Below, one piece after another: positions 1-6,069 of a stretch of 9,729 nucleotides of DNA. The stretch lies in contig CALLZA010000671.1 of NCBI GenBank assembly GCA_937858165.1, positions 1 to 9,729 of the forward strand, read 5' to 3'. The stretch is from an uncultured Ardenticatenia bacterium. Lineage in GTDB: Bacteria; Chloroflexota; Anaerolineae; Promineifilales; Promineifilaceae. The stretch's first letter is position 1. The number at the start of each line of letters is the position of its first letter. The position numbers and the translations under genes are program-made. The notes below the pieces were generated by a model that was not told the DNA's origin, ran no database searches, and worked only from the letters and a program-made list of their open reading frames with translations.

Positions 1-119
1 TGTGTTGTCTCGTTGTTATCATGTTTTTTTTTTTATATGCATTGTGATGCGATCACTATGTAGCGTTATTCTTGCTGTACTATGTCATTGTCATTTTTTT
101 TTTTTTTTGTCTTTTTTAT
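1..119. other. Low-quality read tail, not genomic
   Basis: This AT-rich stretch holds a 15-nt T run (94-108) and a second T run (112-117) directly before the P5 adapter. On the reverse strand it is adapter, then poly-A, then A/C-rich noise, which is what a sequencer calls after running off the end of a short fragment. It matches the filler at the right end, so it should not be annotated as biology. Confidence 0.93.
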
Positions 120-189
120 AATGAGCCGGCGACCACCGAGATCTACACTAGATCGCTCGTCGGCAGCGTCAGATGTGTATAAGAGACAG
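120..189 (+). other. Illumina Nextera P5/i5 adapter
   Basis: In order: a P5 flow-cell sequence (120-148, two mismatches at 125-126 against the standard oligo), an 8-nt index TAGATCGC (149-156), the Nextera read-1 arm (157-170) and the 19-bp Tn5 mosaic end finishing in AAGAGACAG (171-189). Real sequence begins at 190. Translation of the adapter gives the peptide MSRRPPRSTLDRSSAASD and a following VYKRQ, a recognised contaminant signature. Confidence 0.98.
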
Positions 190-465
190 GGCATCGTCTA
201 CAAGATCTTCTTCATCGACCGCTTTGTGGTGCTGACGACGCTGGCCTACGTGGTGATGGGCTGGATCAGTGTCCTCGGCTGGCGCGAGATGGTGGCCAAC
301 CTGAGCCCGGCCGGGCTGACACTGCTGATGGTCGGCGGCGGGCTATACACCGTCGGCGTCATCTTCTACGCCATGACCAAAATTCGCTACACCCACGCCG
401 TCTGGCATCTGTTCATTCTGGGGGCAGCGGCGTGTCACTTTGCGGCCGTCCTGACACTGCTGTAG
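190..465 (+). CDS. Hemolysin III / PAQR-family membrane protein, 3' part only
   Basis: About 91 codons of the C-terminal part remain; the 5' end is cut by the adapter at 190. Three hydrophobic segments are visible: one starting RFVVLTTLAYVVMGW, one around LTLLMVGGGLYTVGVIFYA, and one in the last 25 residues. The last contains HAVWHLFILGAAACH, matching the C-terminal histidine motif (HxxxH plus a later H) that is thought to bind a metal in hemolysin III/YqfA/TrhA proteins. These are integral membrane proteins linked to membrane homeostasis; the hemolysin name is historical. The TAG stop lies at 463-465 and a hairpin terminator follows 34 nt later. The family call is good. The true start and length (usually about 200-220 aa) cannot be seen. 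Confidence 0.88.
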   Translation, partial: GIVYKIFFIDRFVVLTTLAYVVMGWISVLGWREMVANLSPAGLTLLMVGGGLYTVGVIFYAMTKIRYTHAVWHLFILGAAACHFAAVLTLL

Positions 466-499
466 CTCGCTACTATCTGTGCTCGATCGATTCCTAATA

Positions 500-529
500 A
501 ACAGGCCGCTCCAACCGGAGCGGCCTGTT
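500..529. terminator. Convergent intrinsic terminator hairpin
   Basis: A perfect 13-bp inverted repeat AACAGGCCGCTCC / GGAGCGGCCTGTT surrounds a 4-nt loop (AACC). It lies between the end of the hemolysin III gene (+) and the end of the 97-aa gene (-), so it can serve both. The trailing T tract is weak on the plus strand and slightly better on the minus strand (TTTATT), so efficiency is uncertain. Confidence 0.75.
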
Positions 530-550
530 ATCCTGAAAACCCTTTCCTTA

Positions 551-572
551 GGGCTGGGACGATACCCAGCTC
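551..572 (-). terminator. Possible second hairpin after the 97-aa gene
   Basis: GCTGGG (553-558) pairs with CCCAGC (565-570) around a 6-nt loop, and a wobble plus a G-C pair extend it to 8 bp. It lies 26 nt past the minus-strand stop at 598-600. No T tract follows, so it may be only an RNA-stabilising stem beside the stronger hairpin at 500-529. Confidence 0.3.
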
Positions 573-597
573 ACTCGACTACCAAGTGATTCGTTAG

Positions 598-891
598 CTA
601 TCGCAACTGATAATACTCCGAAACGACATCAACGAACGCACTAAGTAGCTTCCGCACTAGTGGTGATCCCGTAGTGCTTGAGTGACCAGCTGACACGGCT
701 TGTATCAGCACTACCCACAAGAAGATATCTTCATACCTTCCCGGAAGCGACCCTCGCTTTACCAAGCTGTAAATCCATACGCCAAAGGCGATGAAAACAA
801 CCGGCTTCATTCGCTCTAGCAGTGTGCCCAGATAGTCTGTAGCCCACACGTAGAAGTCGGATGACGCACGAGAGAGGCCCCGGAGGATCAT
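598..891 (-). CDS. Orphan small membrane protein, 97 aa
   Basis: I do not recognise the family. The protein has two likely membrane segments, about residues 28-45 (MKPVVFIAFGVWIYSLVK) and about 54-70 (YEDIFLWVVLIQAVSAG), joined by a basic loop KRGSLPGR. The N-terminus has several aromatic residues and the C-terminus is polar (ending SEYYQLR). The start is supported by GGAGG 9 nt upstream (901-905). No in-frame ATG lies between it and the upstream stop at 931-933. A tiny ORF ends 1 nt before this ATG, and the binding site sits in a hairpin. A good promoter lies further up. GC over the gene is about 50%, against 58-72% in the neighbouring lines I counted, so recent acquisition is possible. It could also be a chance ORF, but the expression signals argue for a real gene. 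Confidence 0.6.
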   Translation of the reverse strand: MILRGLSRASSDFYVWATDYLGTLLERMKPVVFIAFGVWIYSLVKRGSLPGRYEDIFLWVVLIQAVSAGHSSTTGSPLVRKLLSAFVDVVSEYYQLR

Positions 892-906
892 ATTACCGAT
901 CCTCCG
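881..906 (-). promoter_or_regulatory. Hairpin covering the ribosome binding site of the 97-aa gene
   Basis: On the minus strand CGGAGGATC (906-898) is followed by an 8-nt loop and the exact complement GATCCTCCG (889-881). The 5' arm holds the GGAGG ribosome binding site, the loop holds the first two bases of the ATG, and the 3' arm is codons 2-4. Folding would hide the start site until a ribosome opens it. Confidence 0.5.
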
Positions 907-934
907 TAGGGCGAGTTCTGCACATCGCTTTCAT
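893..934 (-). CDS. Putative 13-codon leader ORF upstream of the 97-aa gene
   Basis: The minus strand reads ATG (934-932) through TAA (895-893), giving MKAMCRTRPTEDR. A strong site TTGGAGG (GGAGG at 944-940) lies 5 nt ahead. The stop ends 1 nt before the ATG of the 97-aa gene, and the reading frame runs through that gene's own GGAGG. A ribosome translating this leader would open the hairpin at 881-906 and stop beside the next start, a layout suited to translational coupling. An overlapping alternative starts at 938, encodes 16 codons and stops with an ATGA overlap, but its spacing from GGAGG is only 1 nt. There is no homology evidence for either peptide. Confidence 0.35.
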   Translation of the reverse strand: MKAMCRTRPTEDR

Positions 935-976
935 GCATACCTCCAAGTATTAGGTTTTCAAAGAGCGGACTCCAAC

Positions 977-1005
977 AGTGTAAATACAAGGTCGCCCGCT
1001 GTCAA
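977..1005 (-). promoter_or_regulatory. Sigma70-type promoter for the 97-aa gene
   Basis: Read on the minus strand, a perfect -35 TTGACA (1005-1000) is followed by a 17-nt spacer and a -10 TACACT (982-977, four of six to consensus). It points at the leader ORF and the 97-aa gene, and transcription would start near 970. This is the best consensus -35/-10 pair I found in the window. Confidence 0.6.
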
Positions 1006-1098
1006 CGATTCTCGCTATCGAACGTTTCTTTTGCCATGGTTACCTTTCTCGGCCATTGAAAGTTTCCTACAGCGGGCTGTCTTGGTTCATCATGCTAT

Positions 1099-1911
1099 CT
1101 AGATGAAGGCCACAATGCCAACCGCGTAGGGCAGCACGGCCAGCAGAGCCACGGCCGTGGGCAGGCGGCGGGTGGTGTGCTGGCTGTCCCAGCGGAAGAG
1201 GTAGAAGGCCAGGCCGAACGCCGTCACGCCCCCGGCCAGCAGGATGAGCACCGACCCCCAGGGCCAGAAGTCGGCCGCCTGCCCCATGGCCAGCCCCTTG
1301 AAAGCGTTCATGGCGTGAGTCGAGGGCAGCAGTTGGGCGATGATCTGCGCCGCGCGCGGCAGCACGCCGTAGGGCAGCATCAGCCCGCCGAGGAGCATGG
1401 AGGGCAGGAAGATCAGTTGCGACAACAGGACAGTCGCCCGTGAGTTAGGCGAGACGACGCCGATGAGCACGCCCAGCCCGGCGGCGGCGAAGAGCGTCGC
1501 CAGGAAGACAAGCACGAAGTTGAGCCAGTTGACCGGTGTCGGCGCGTTGAATAGCAGCGGCGCGGTCAGGCAGATGATCACCGTGACGATGATCAGATGC
1601 AGCGATGTTGTCAGCGCCGGAATGGCCAGGATGTTGAGGCGGGGTACGCCGTTGATCTTGTAGCTGCGGAAGATACCGCTGTCGCGGGCCTGCACCAGCG
1701 GGTCGGGCAGCCCCAGAATGGCCGCGCTATAGATGGCAAAGACGACCATGCCCGGCAGCAGCCCGTCGAGGAACAGCGGGTTTAGCCCGGGCATGACAAA
1801 GCCCATCAAGAGGTAGAAGGCCAGCGGAAACAGATAGTTCAACAGCAGCAGGCTGCGGTTGCGGATGCCGGTGCGAAAGTCAAAGCTGATGTGATTGGCG
1901 AACGCGGTCAT
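1099..1911 (-). CDS. ABC-2 type transporter permease, 270 aa
   Basis: This is the membrane subunit that works with the ATPase encoded just upstream. It has about six family-typical membrane spans (near residues 20-40, 50-69, 97-121, 130-153, 160-180 and 219-240) plus a seventh hydrophobic stretch at the very C-terminus (about 251-269). Family marks include ARDSGIFRSYKINGVP (75-90), likely a cytoplasmic loop contacting the ATPase, and LPSTHAMNAFKGLAMG (185-200). Such DrrB-like proteins export drugs, lipids or other hydrophobic compounds; the substrate cannot be told here. The ATG lies 1 nt after the ATPase stop, with GAGGGGG about 7 nt ahead, which indicates translational coupling. The extra C-terminal segment after LFRWD is unusual but looks intact rather than frameshifted. 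Confidence 0.9.
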   Translation of the reverse strand: MTAFANHISFDFRTGIRNRSLLLLNYLFPLAFYLLMGFVMPGLNPLFLDGLLPGMVVFAIYSAAILGLPDPLVQARDSGIFRSYKINGVPRLNILAIPALTTSLHLIIVTVIICLTAPLLFNAPTPVNWLNFVLVFLATLFAAAGLGVLIGVVSPNSRATVLLSQLIFLPSMLLGGLMLPYGVLPRAAQIIAQLLPSTHAMNAFKGLAMGQAADFWPWGSVLILLAGGVTAFGLAFYLFRWDSQHTTRRLPTAVALLAVLPYAVGIVAFI

Positions 1912-1912
1912 G

Positions 1913-2830
1913 TCAATTCCCCCTCTTGCCGTTGGTCAGTTCCAGGAAGCGGTCTTCGAGCGATGGGCGCTCGACGCGCAGATCGATGAGCGTATCGTCA
2001 TCGGCGTTGATGGCCTCGAAGAGCGCGCTGACAGTGCGGCCGACATCGCTGCTATAGAAGATGGCGTACTCCTCTTTCACCGCGCGCTGCGCGACGGCCG
2101 GCAGGGCATGGCCGTTGGCCAGCAAGCGGCCGTGGGTGGTGTGGACCGACACCTTCGTCAGGCCTGCGCCGGTGGCTGTCAACTGGATCGGCGTGCCCAA
2201 GGCGACGATGCCGCCTTCCAGTAGAATGGCTACGCGGTCGGCCATCTCTTCGGCTTCGGCCATATCGTGTGTTGCCAGGACAATGGTCGTGCCGGCGGCC
2301 CGCAACTCGCGCATCAGGGCGTGAAGTTCGACCCGTGTTTGCACGTCCAGCCCCGCCGTCGGTTCGTCCAGGAAGATCACCCGCGGATTGTGGGCGACGG
2401 CCAGAGCCAGGGCCAGGCGGCGCTGTTGCCCGGTAGACAGTTCGTGGAACTGCGCTTTGCGCTTTGCGCCCAGGCCCAGCCGGTCGAGCAGATCATAGCG
2501 CGGCGGCGCGGCGTGGTAGGCACAGAACAGCTTCATGGCTTCGTCAGGCGTGATACTCTCCGGCATGCCCGACGATTGCAGTTGAACCCCGATGACCGAT
2601 CGCAAAGCGTGCGGGTCGCGGGATGGATCAAGGCCGGCTACGCGCAGAGTGCCGCTATCGGGCGTCCGCAGTCCTTCCAGACACTCCAGGGTCGTCGTCT
2701 TGCCCGCGCCATTCGGCCCCAGCAGGCCGAAGATCTCCCCTGCTTCGACATGGAAGCTGATGTCGTCCACCGCGGTGAAGCGGCCGTACCGTTTGCTAAA
2801 GTTGCTTACTTCAATCATATTTCCAGTCAT
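1913..2830 (-). CDS. ABC transporter ATP-binding protein, 305 aa
   Basis: This is the energy-coupling subunit of an ABC-2 exporter. All ATPase motifs are present in order: Walker A GPNGAGKTT (38-46), Q-loop glutamine near 85, signature LSTGQ (131-135), Walker B VIFLDEP (151-157) and H-loop histidine 188 in LATHDMAEAEEMADR. The C-terminal 90 residues or so form the extra domain common in DrrA/CcmA-like drug-export ATPases. Its ATG overlaps the stop of the preceding small gene (ATGA, 2827-2830), and its TGA is 1 nt before the permease start, so the three genes form one unit. An alternative start at Met5 is possible because the conserved region begins at IEVSNFSKRYG. Specificity (drug, lipid, bacteriocin) is not evident. 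Confidence 0.95.
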   Translation of the reverse strand: MTGNMIEVSNFSKRYGRFTAVDDISFHVEAGEIFGLLGPNGAGKTTTLECLEGLRTPDSGTLRVAGLDPSRDPHALRSVIGVQLQSSGMPESITPDEAMKLFCAYHAAPPRYDLLDRLGLGAKRKAQFHELSTGQQRRLALALAVAHNPRVIFLDEPTAGLDVQTRVELHALMRELRAAGTTIVLATHDMAEAEEMADRVAILLEGGIVALGTPIQLTATGAGLTKVSVHTTHGRLLANGHALPAVAQRAVKEEYAIFYSSDVGRTVSALFEAINADDDTLIDLRVERPSLEDRFLELTNGKRGN

Positions 2831-3153
2831 CGTGGAACACTCCCGTCGCTACCGGATGGTGCCTGCGGCTTGCCCGGCTCTACGCGCTCAATCAGTAACA
2901 GGACTAGCCCCAGGTCGCGAATCTGCGACAGGATCCCTTGTAGCGCGGCCTGGTCGATGAGTTCGCCGGTCAGGGTGGTGACGACCGCGCCGTTGTCATC
3001 CTCATCGGTGGTCAGTTCCAGGCCCCCGAACCAATCGGCCCAGGCCGGTCGCAACTCCCCACACAGACGAATGCGATAGGTGCCCGGCTGGTCTGGCCCG
3101 CGGTAGGGTGGGGTGGCGCTTTCCTGACGTCCGTCTTCCAGTGGCTCAATCAT
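2827..3153 (-). CDS. Small conserved protein heading the ABC operon, about 108 aa
   Basis: The core runs from GTYRIRLCGELRPAWADWFGGLEL to a C-terminal helix DQAALQGILSQIRDLGLVLLLIE, with an acidic, variable middle. I recognise this as a small soluble protein often seen in Chloroflexota and cyanobacteria, of no established function, often near regulators or transporters. Its stop overlaps the ATPase start by ATGA, so it is co-translated with the exporter. I prefer the start at 3153 (MIEPLEDGRQ) because a TATACT box lies exactly 6 nt upstream and the core begins later. An in-frame ATG at 3189 would add 12 residues, but it has no ribosome binding site and would lie upstream of the predicted transcript start. 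A role in sensing or in modulating the transporter would be a guess. Confidence 0.7.
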   Translation of the reverse strand: MIEPLEDGRQESATPPYRGPDQPGTYRIRLCGELRPAWADWFGGLELTTDEDDNGAVVTTLTGELIDQAALQGILSQIRDLGLVLLLIERVEPGKPQAPSGSDGSVPR

Positions 3154-3159
3154 GCCCAG

Positions 3160-3165
3160 AGTATA
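3160..3165 (-). promoter_or_regulatory. -10 box TATACT for the ABC operon, leaderless geometry
   Basis: TATACT on the minus strand ends 6 nt before the ATG at 3153-3151, so transcription would start at or next to the start codon. No good -35 exists at normal spacing (the hexamer at 3183-3188 reads TGCGTC), which suggests the promoter needs an activator. Confidence 0.5.
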
Positions 3166-3197
3166 CCCGGCCGGGCGACCGCGACGCATCTATCACA

Positions 3198-3247
3198 AGT
3201 TACATTTCGCGGTACGGCCGATAGAGATCGAGCTCGGCGAGTTACAT
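3198..3247. repeat. Direct repeat AGTTACAT x2, candidate activator sites
   Basis: AGTTACAT occurs at 3198-3205 and again at 3240-3247, 42 bp apart, which is four turns of B-DNA. Relative to a transcript start at 3153 the copies sit at about -45 to -52 and -87 to -94, typical activator positions. They fill the 106-bp gap between the regulator gene and the preferred start of the ABC operon. With an 8-bp unit, chance is possible, but phasing and position make binding by the adjacent regulator plausible. Confidence 0.35.
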
Positions 3248-3259
3248 CTGCAGAGTCGC

Positions 3260-6031
3260 TCAGAGCAAGCCTAGCTCGCGGGCGCGAGCGATCGCCTGGG
3301 TGCGCGTCGTAACGTTCAGTTTGCCATAGAGGCTGTGGGCGTGGTTTTTTACAGTCCCTTCCGTCACGAAGATGCGGTCGGCGATCTCCCGATTCGACAT
3401 TCCGGCGGCAATCAGGCGCAGGACTTCCCGTTCGCGTTGGGAGGGCATCTCCAGGACGCCCTCATCCGGCCCCAGAACGTAGAGATGATCAGCCGCCTTC
3501 GGTCGGGCGGCACTCTCGGTCGGGGTCGCGGCGGCCACAGGGCCGGGTGGCCAGAGGGCGGAGTCCGTCAACCCGCACTCCACGAATGGCGTCGTGACGC
3601 CCTCCGGCTGGGCAATCGTCAATGCACGCTCCAACGCCTGGCGAGCCTCTTCCGACCGGCCGAGGCGAAGATGGGCCGCCGTTTCGAGAATATAGAAGTG
3701 AACTGCGCTGCCCGGCCGACCGGCCGACTCGATCTGGGCCGCCTGGGCCGCGGCCTGGTGGGCAACGTCGGGCAGATGGCGACCGGCAGCGAGGAGAGCC
3801 TGCAATTCGCAGAGCGTTTGCTGCTCCCGCAGGTAGGGCAGGGCACTAGGCGCCAGGGGCGTGCCGGTCAGGCTGTAACCAAACGACATCTGGGCTGAAA
3901 TGGCCCGCTCATACGCCTCTGTCAGGGGAAAGATCACCTCCGCGTGGGGGCGCGTCAGGTCGCGCAGCGTTGCCAGCGCGTCACGCGCGCCGTCTACGTC
4001 GCGCCGAACGAATCCGCGCAGGCGGGCCACGCCGATGTAGGCCGGTAAGAGCGACTCCCAGTTGCCCCACGGTTCGGCCAGTTCGATCGCGCGTAACCAG
4101 AGTTGTTCGGCGGCCGACGTCTGCCCCAGCTCATAGCGCATGACGCCCTCCTGTGCCAGTAAGATACCGGCCAGGGGGGGCAGTTCGCTGACCAGGTGCT
4201 GGACGGCCGTCAGCCCACGGGCACATGTGTCCAGGGCGGCGCGCCAGTGCCCTTGAAGGCGCTCCGCTTCGGCCAGGTGGCCGTACGCCAGCGCGATCAG
4301 GTGGACGTTGCCTTGTTCCTGGGCTTCGATGGCTGCGGTGGATAGAGCATCCCGGGCCGGGCCTATGTCGTTGACGAACTTCAGGGCCAGGCCCATGTTG
4401 AAGTGCAGCACCGGGCGGATGGCGGCCAGAGCGTTGAAGAAGGGGGGCCAATCGTCGGGTCGGGTGGGCGGCGGCTCGACGACGTTGCGCTGGGGGTCGG
4501 CGGTCAATGTCTCCAGAACACGCAGACCGCAGCGGCAGTATAGAAGGGCGGTGTCGATCTCCAGCCGATTGACGTACAGCCGTGACCAGACGGCTGCCGC
4601 TTCCACTAGCCCGGCCAAAAGTTCGGGCGTGAGGGGCGAGGCTTCCAGCGTTTCGGCCGGCCGGCAGAGAACGGCTGTTGGATGGCCGACCGCTGCCTCG
4701 TATAACCGTACGCAGCGCTCGGCGCTTTCCGGGTGGCCGGTGGCGATCCAGGCCCAGCAGAAGGCCAGCAGGAGTCGCGGCCTCTGGGCCACAACGTCGT
4801 CCGTCAGCCGCGAGGACCAGCGGGTTAGCAACGAAAGGCGACTGGCGCGAAAGAGGTCGGGCGCCGCCAGGAGCATCAGGTCCATGGCGAAGAACTCATC
4901 ACCGGCTTCCAGGGCCTGGTCGACTGCTTCGGGCAACATGTGATGGCTGTTGAACCAGTCCGCGGCCCGGCGGTGCAAGACGGCCCGATCCTGGCCCGAT
5001 TCATGCAGGCGCTGGCGTAAAAGATCGGCAAACAGCCGGTGGTAGCGGTACCACTGCCGGTTGTTGTCCAGGGGTGTCAGGAAGAGGTTGGCTGCCTCCA
5101 GCGCCCACAGGGTGTTATGGGCGTCGGTGCGCTCGGTCACAGCGTTGCATAGATCGGCCGTCAGACGGTCGAGGATGCACGTTTGCAAGAGGAATGACAG
5201 CCGCTCGGCCGGTAACCGCAGCAATACCTCCTCCATGAGGTAGTCCGCAATATAGCGATCGTTGCCCGCAAAGGCCGACAGGAAGGCCGCCGGATCAGCC
5301 TCGCGACCCAGGGAGTAGGCGGCCAGTTGCAGCCCGGCGATCCAGCCTTCGGTGCGGCGCTCCAGAAGGGTAATATCGGCCGCGGCCAGGCTAAGCCCCA
5401 TGTGCTGGTTGAGAAATGTCTCCACTTCGTCCCGGGTGAAGCGGAGGTCGCGCGCGCGAAGCTCATTGATCTCCTGCTCGGCGCGCATTCGCCCCAAGAG
5501 CAGCGGCGGATCGGCGCGGCTGATGAGGATCAGATGCACGTGGGGCGGCAAGCGCTCGATGAAAAAGTGGGTGAAGGCGTGGATGTCGCGCGCCTCTATG
5601 AGGTGGTAGTCATCCATAACCACCACAAGCGGCCGGCTGCGCTGGGCGATTCCCGCCAACACATTGTTGCCCAGCGTGGGCAGCACCGGGGTGCCTGGCG
5701 CGGGGGCCGGCGCTTGGGGCTCTAGGCGGGCCAGCAACGAGGCCGCAAACTGGTCTGAGTCGTTGTCATCGGCTGTCAGTGACAGCCAGGCGACATCGGG
5801 CAGGCCGCCCCTGGCGACGGCATCGCGCAACCAGCTGGCTACCAGCGTGGTCTTGCCAAAGCCGGCCGGGCCGCACACCAGAGTGAGGCGGCAGGTGAAG
5901 CCACGGGAGAAGTCAGCCGGGTGGGCGAGGGCGGCGTCGAGGCGTTCCAATAGGCGCGGACGATCCACGGCGCGATGCCGGTGGGCGAGAGGAAGACCAG
6001 CCAACCCTGTCGGCTTTGGAGAAGCGCTCAT
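3260..6031 (-). CDS. MalT-like (LAL) LuxR-family ATP-dependent transcriptional regulator, 923 aa
   Basis: This is a large STAND-type regulator of the MalT class, close in size to MalT (about 900 aa). The N-terminal NTPase has Walker A GPAGFGKTT (54-62), Walker B LVVVMDDYH (135-143) and the MalT-class motif SRADPPL (171-177). A long helical region with TPR-like repeats follows to about residue 800 and probably receives the ligand. The C-terminus (about 860-923) is a LuxR helix-turn-helix with SQREREVLRLIAAGMSNREIA and TEGTVKNHAHSLYGKL. Such proteins form ATP- and ligand-dependent oligomers that activate promoters. The start is backed by TTGGAGG 4 nt upstream. The gene lies 38 nt after the HD gene on the same strand, so the two are probably co-transcribed. 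It ends 107 nt before the preferred start of the ABC operon, a natural target. The ligand is unknown. Confidence 0.95.
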   Translation of the reverse strand: MSASPKPTGLAGLPLAHRHRAVDRPRLLERLDAALAHPADFSRGFTCRLTLVCGPAGFGKTTLVASWLRDAVARGGLPDVAWLSLTADDNDSDQFAASLLARLEPQAPAPAPGTPVLPTLGNNVLAGIAQRSRPLVVVMDDYHLIEARDIHAFTHFFIERLPPHVHLILISRADPPLLLGRMRAEQEINELRARDLRFTRDEVETFLNQHMGLSLAAADITLLERRTEGWIAGLQLAAYSLGREADPAAFLSAFAGNDRYIADYLMEEVLLRLPAERLSFLLQTCILDRLTADLCNAVTERTDAHNTLWALEAANLFLTPLDNNRQWYRYHRLFADLLRQRLHESGQDRAVLHRRAADWFNSHHMLPEAVDQALEAGDEFFAMDLMLLAAPDLFRASRLSLLTRWSSRLTDDVVAQRPRLLLAFCWAWIATGHPESAERCVRLYEAAVGHPTAVLCRPAETLEASPLTPELLAGLVEAAAVWSRLYVNRLEIDTALLYCRCGLRVLETLTADPQRNVVEPPPTRPDDWPPFFNALAAIRPVLHFNMGLALKFVNDIGPARDALSTAAIEAQEQGNVHLIALAYGHLAEAERLQGHWRAALDTCARGLTAVQHLVSELPPLAGILLAQEGVMRYELGQTSAAEQLWLRAIELAEPWGNWESLLPAYIGVARLRGFVRRDVDGARDALATLRDLTRPHAEVIFPLTEAYERAISAQMSFGYSLTGTPLAPSALPYLREQQTLCELQALLAAGRHLPDVAHQAAAQAAQIESAGRPGSAVHFYILETAAHLRLGRSEEARQALERALTIAQPEGVTTPFVECGLTDSALWPPGPVAAATPTESAARPKAADHLYVLGPDEGVLEMPSQREREVLRLIAAGMSNREIADRIFVTEGTVKNHAHSLYGKLNVTTRTQAIARARELGLL

Positions 6032-6069
6032 GCTGCCTCCAAATCAGATAGCAGGCGCGGGAAGCACTG

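Noticed and set aside
82..189. N-terminal extension of the left ORF (Phe run, then MSRRPPRSTLDRSSAASD)
   Set aside because: It is the translation of poly-T filler and the Nextera adapter, not a real protein N-terminus.
1002..1037. Eleven-codon ORF (MAKETFDSENR) on the minus strand with AAAGG ahead
   Set aside because: It is very short, its stop overlaps the -35 box of the next promoter, and nothing supports expression. It could be a remnant.
1062..1086. ACAGC-GG-GCTGT palindrome past the ABC permease
   Set aside because: The 2-nt loop is too tight for a stable hairpin and no T tract follows. It may be a chance palindrome.
2267..3079. Long plus-strand ORF opposite the ABC ATPase
   Set aside because: It is a shadow of a gene with complete ATPase motifs, a common artefact in GC-rich DNA, and has no recognisable domain.
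3206..3239. Possible terminator after the LAL regulator (GCCGA / TCGGC)
   Set aside because: The stem is only 5 bp with a long loop and no T tract, too weak to call.
4308..4943. Long plus-strand ORF opposite the LAL regulator
   Set aside because: It is antisense to a clear regulator gene, is Ser/Arg-rich with no motif, and has no ribosome binding site.
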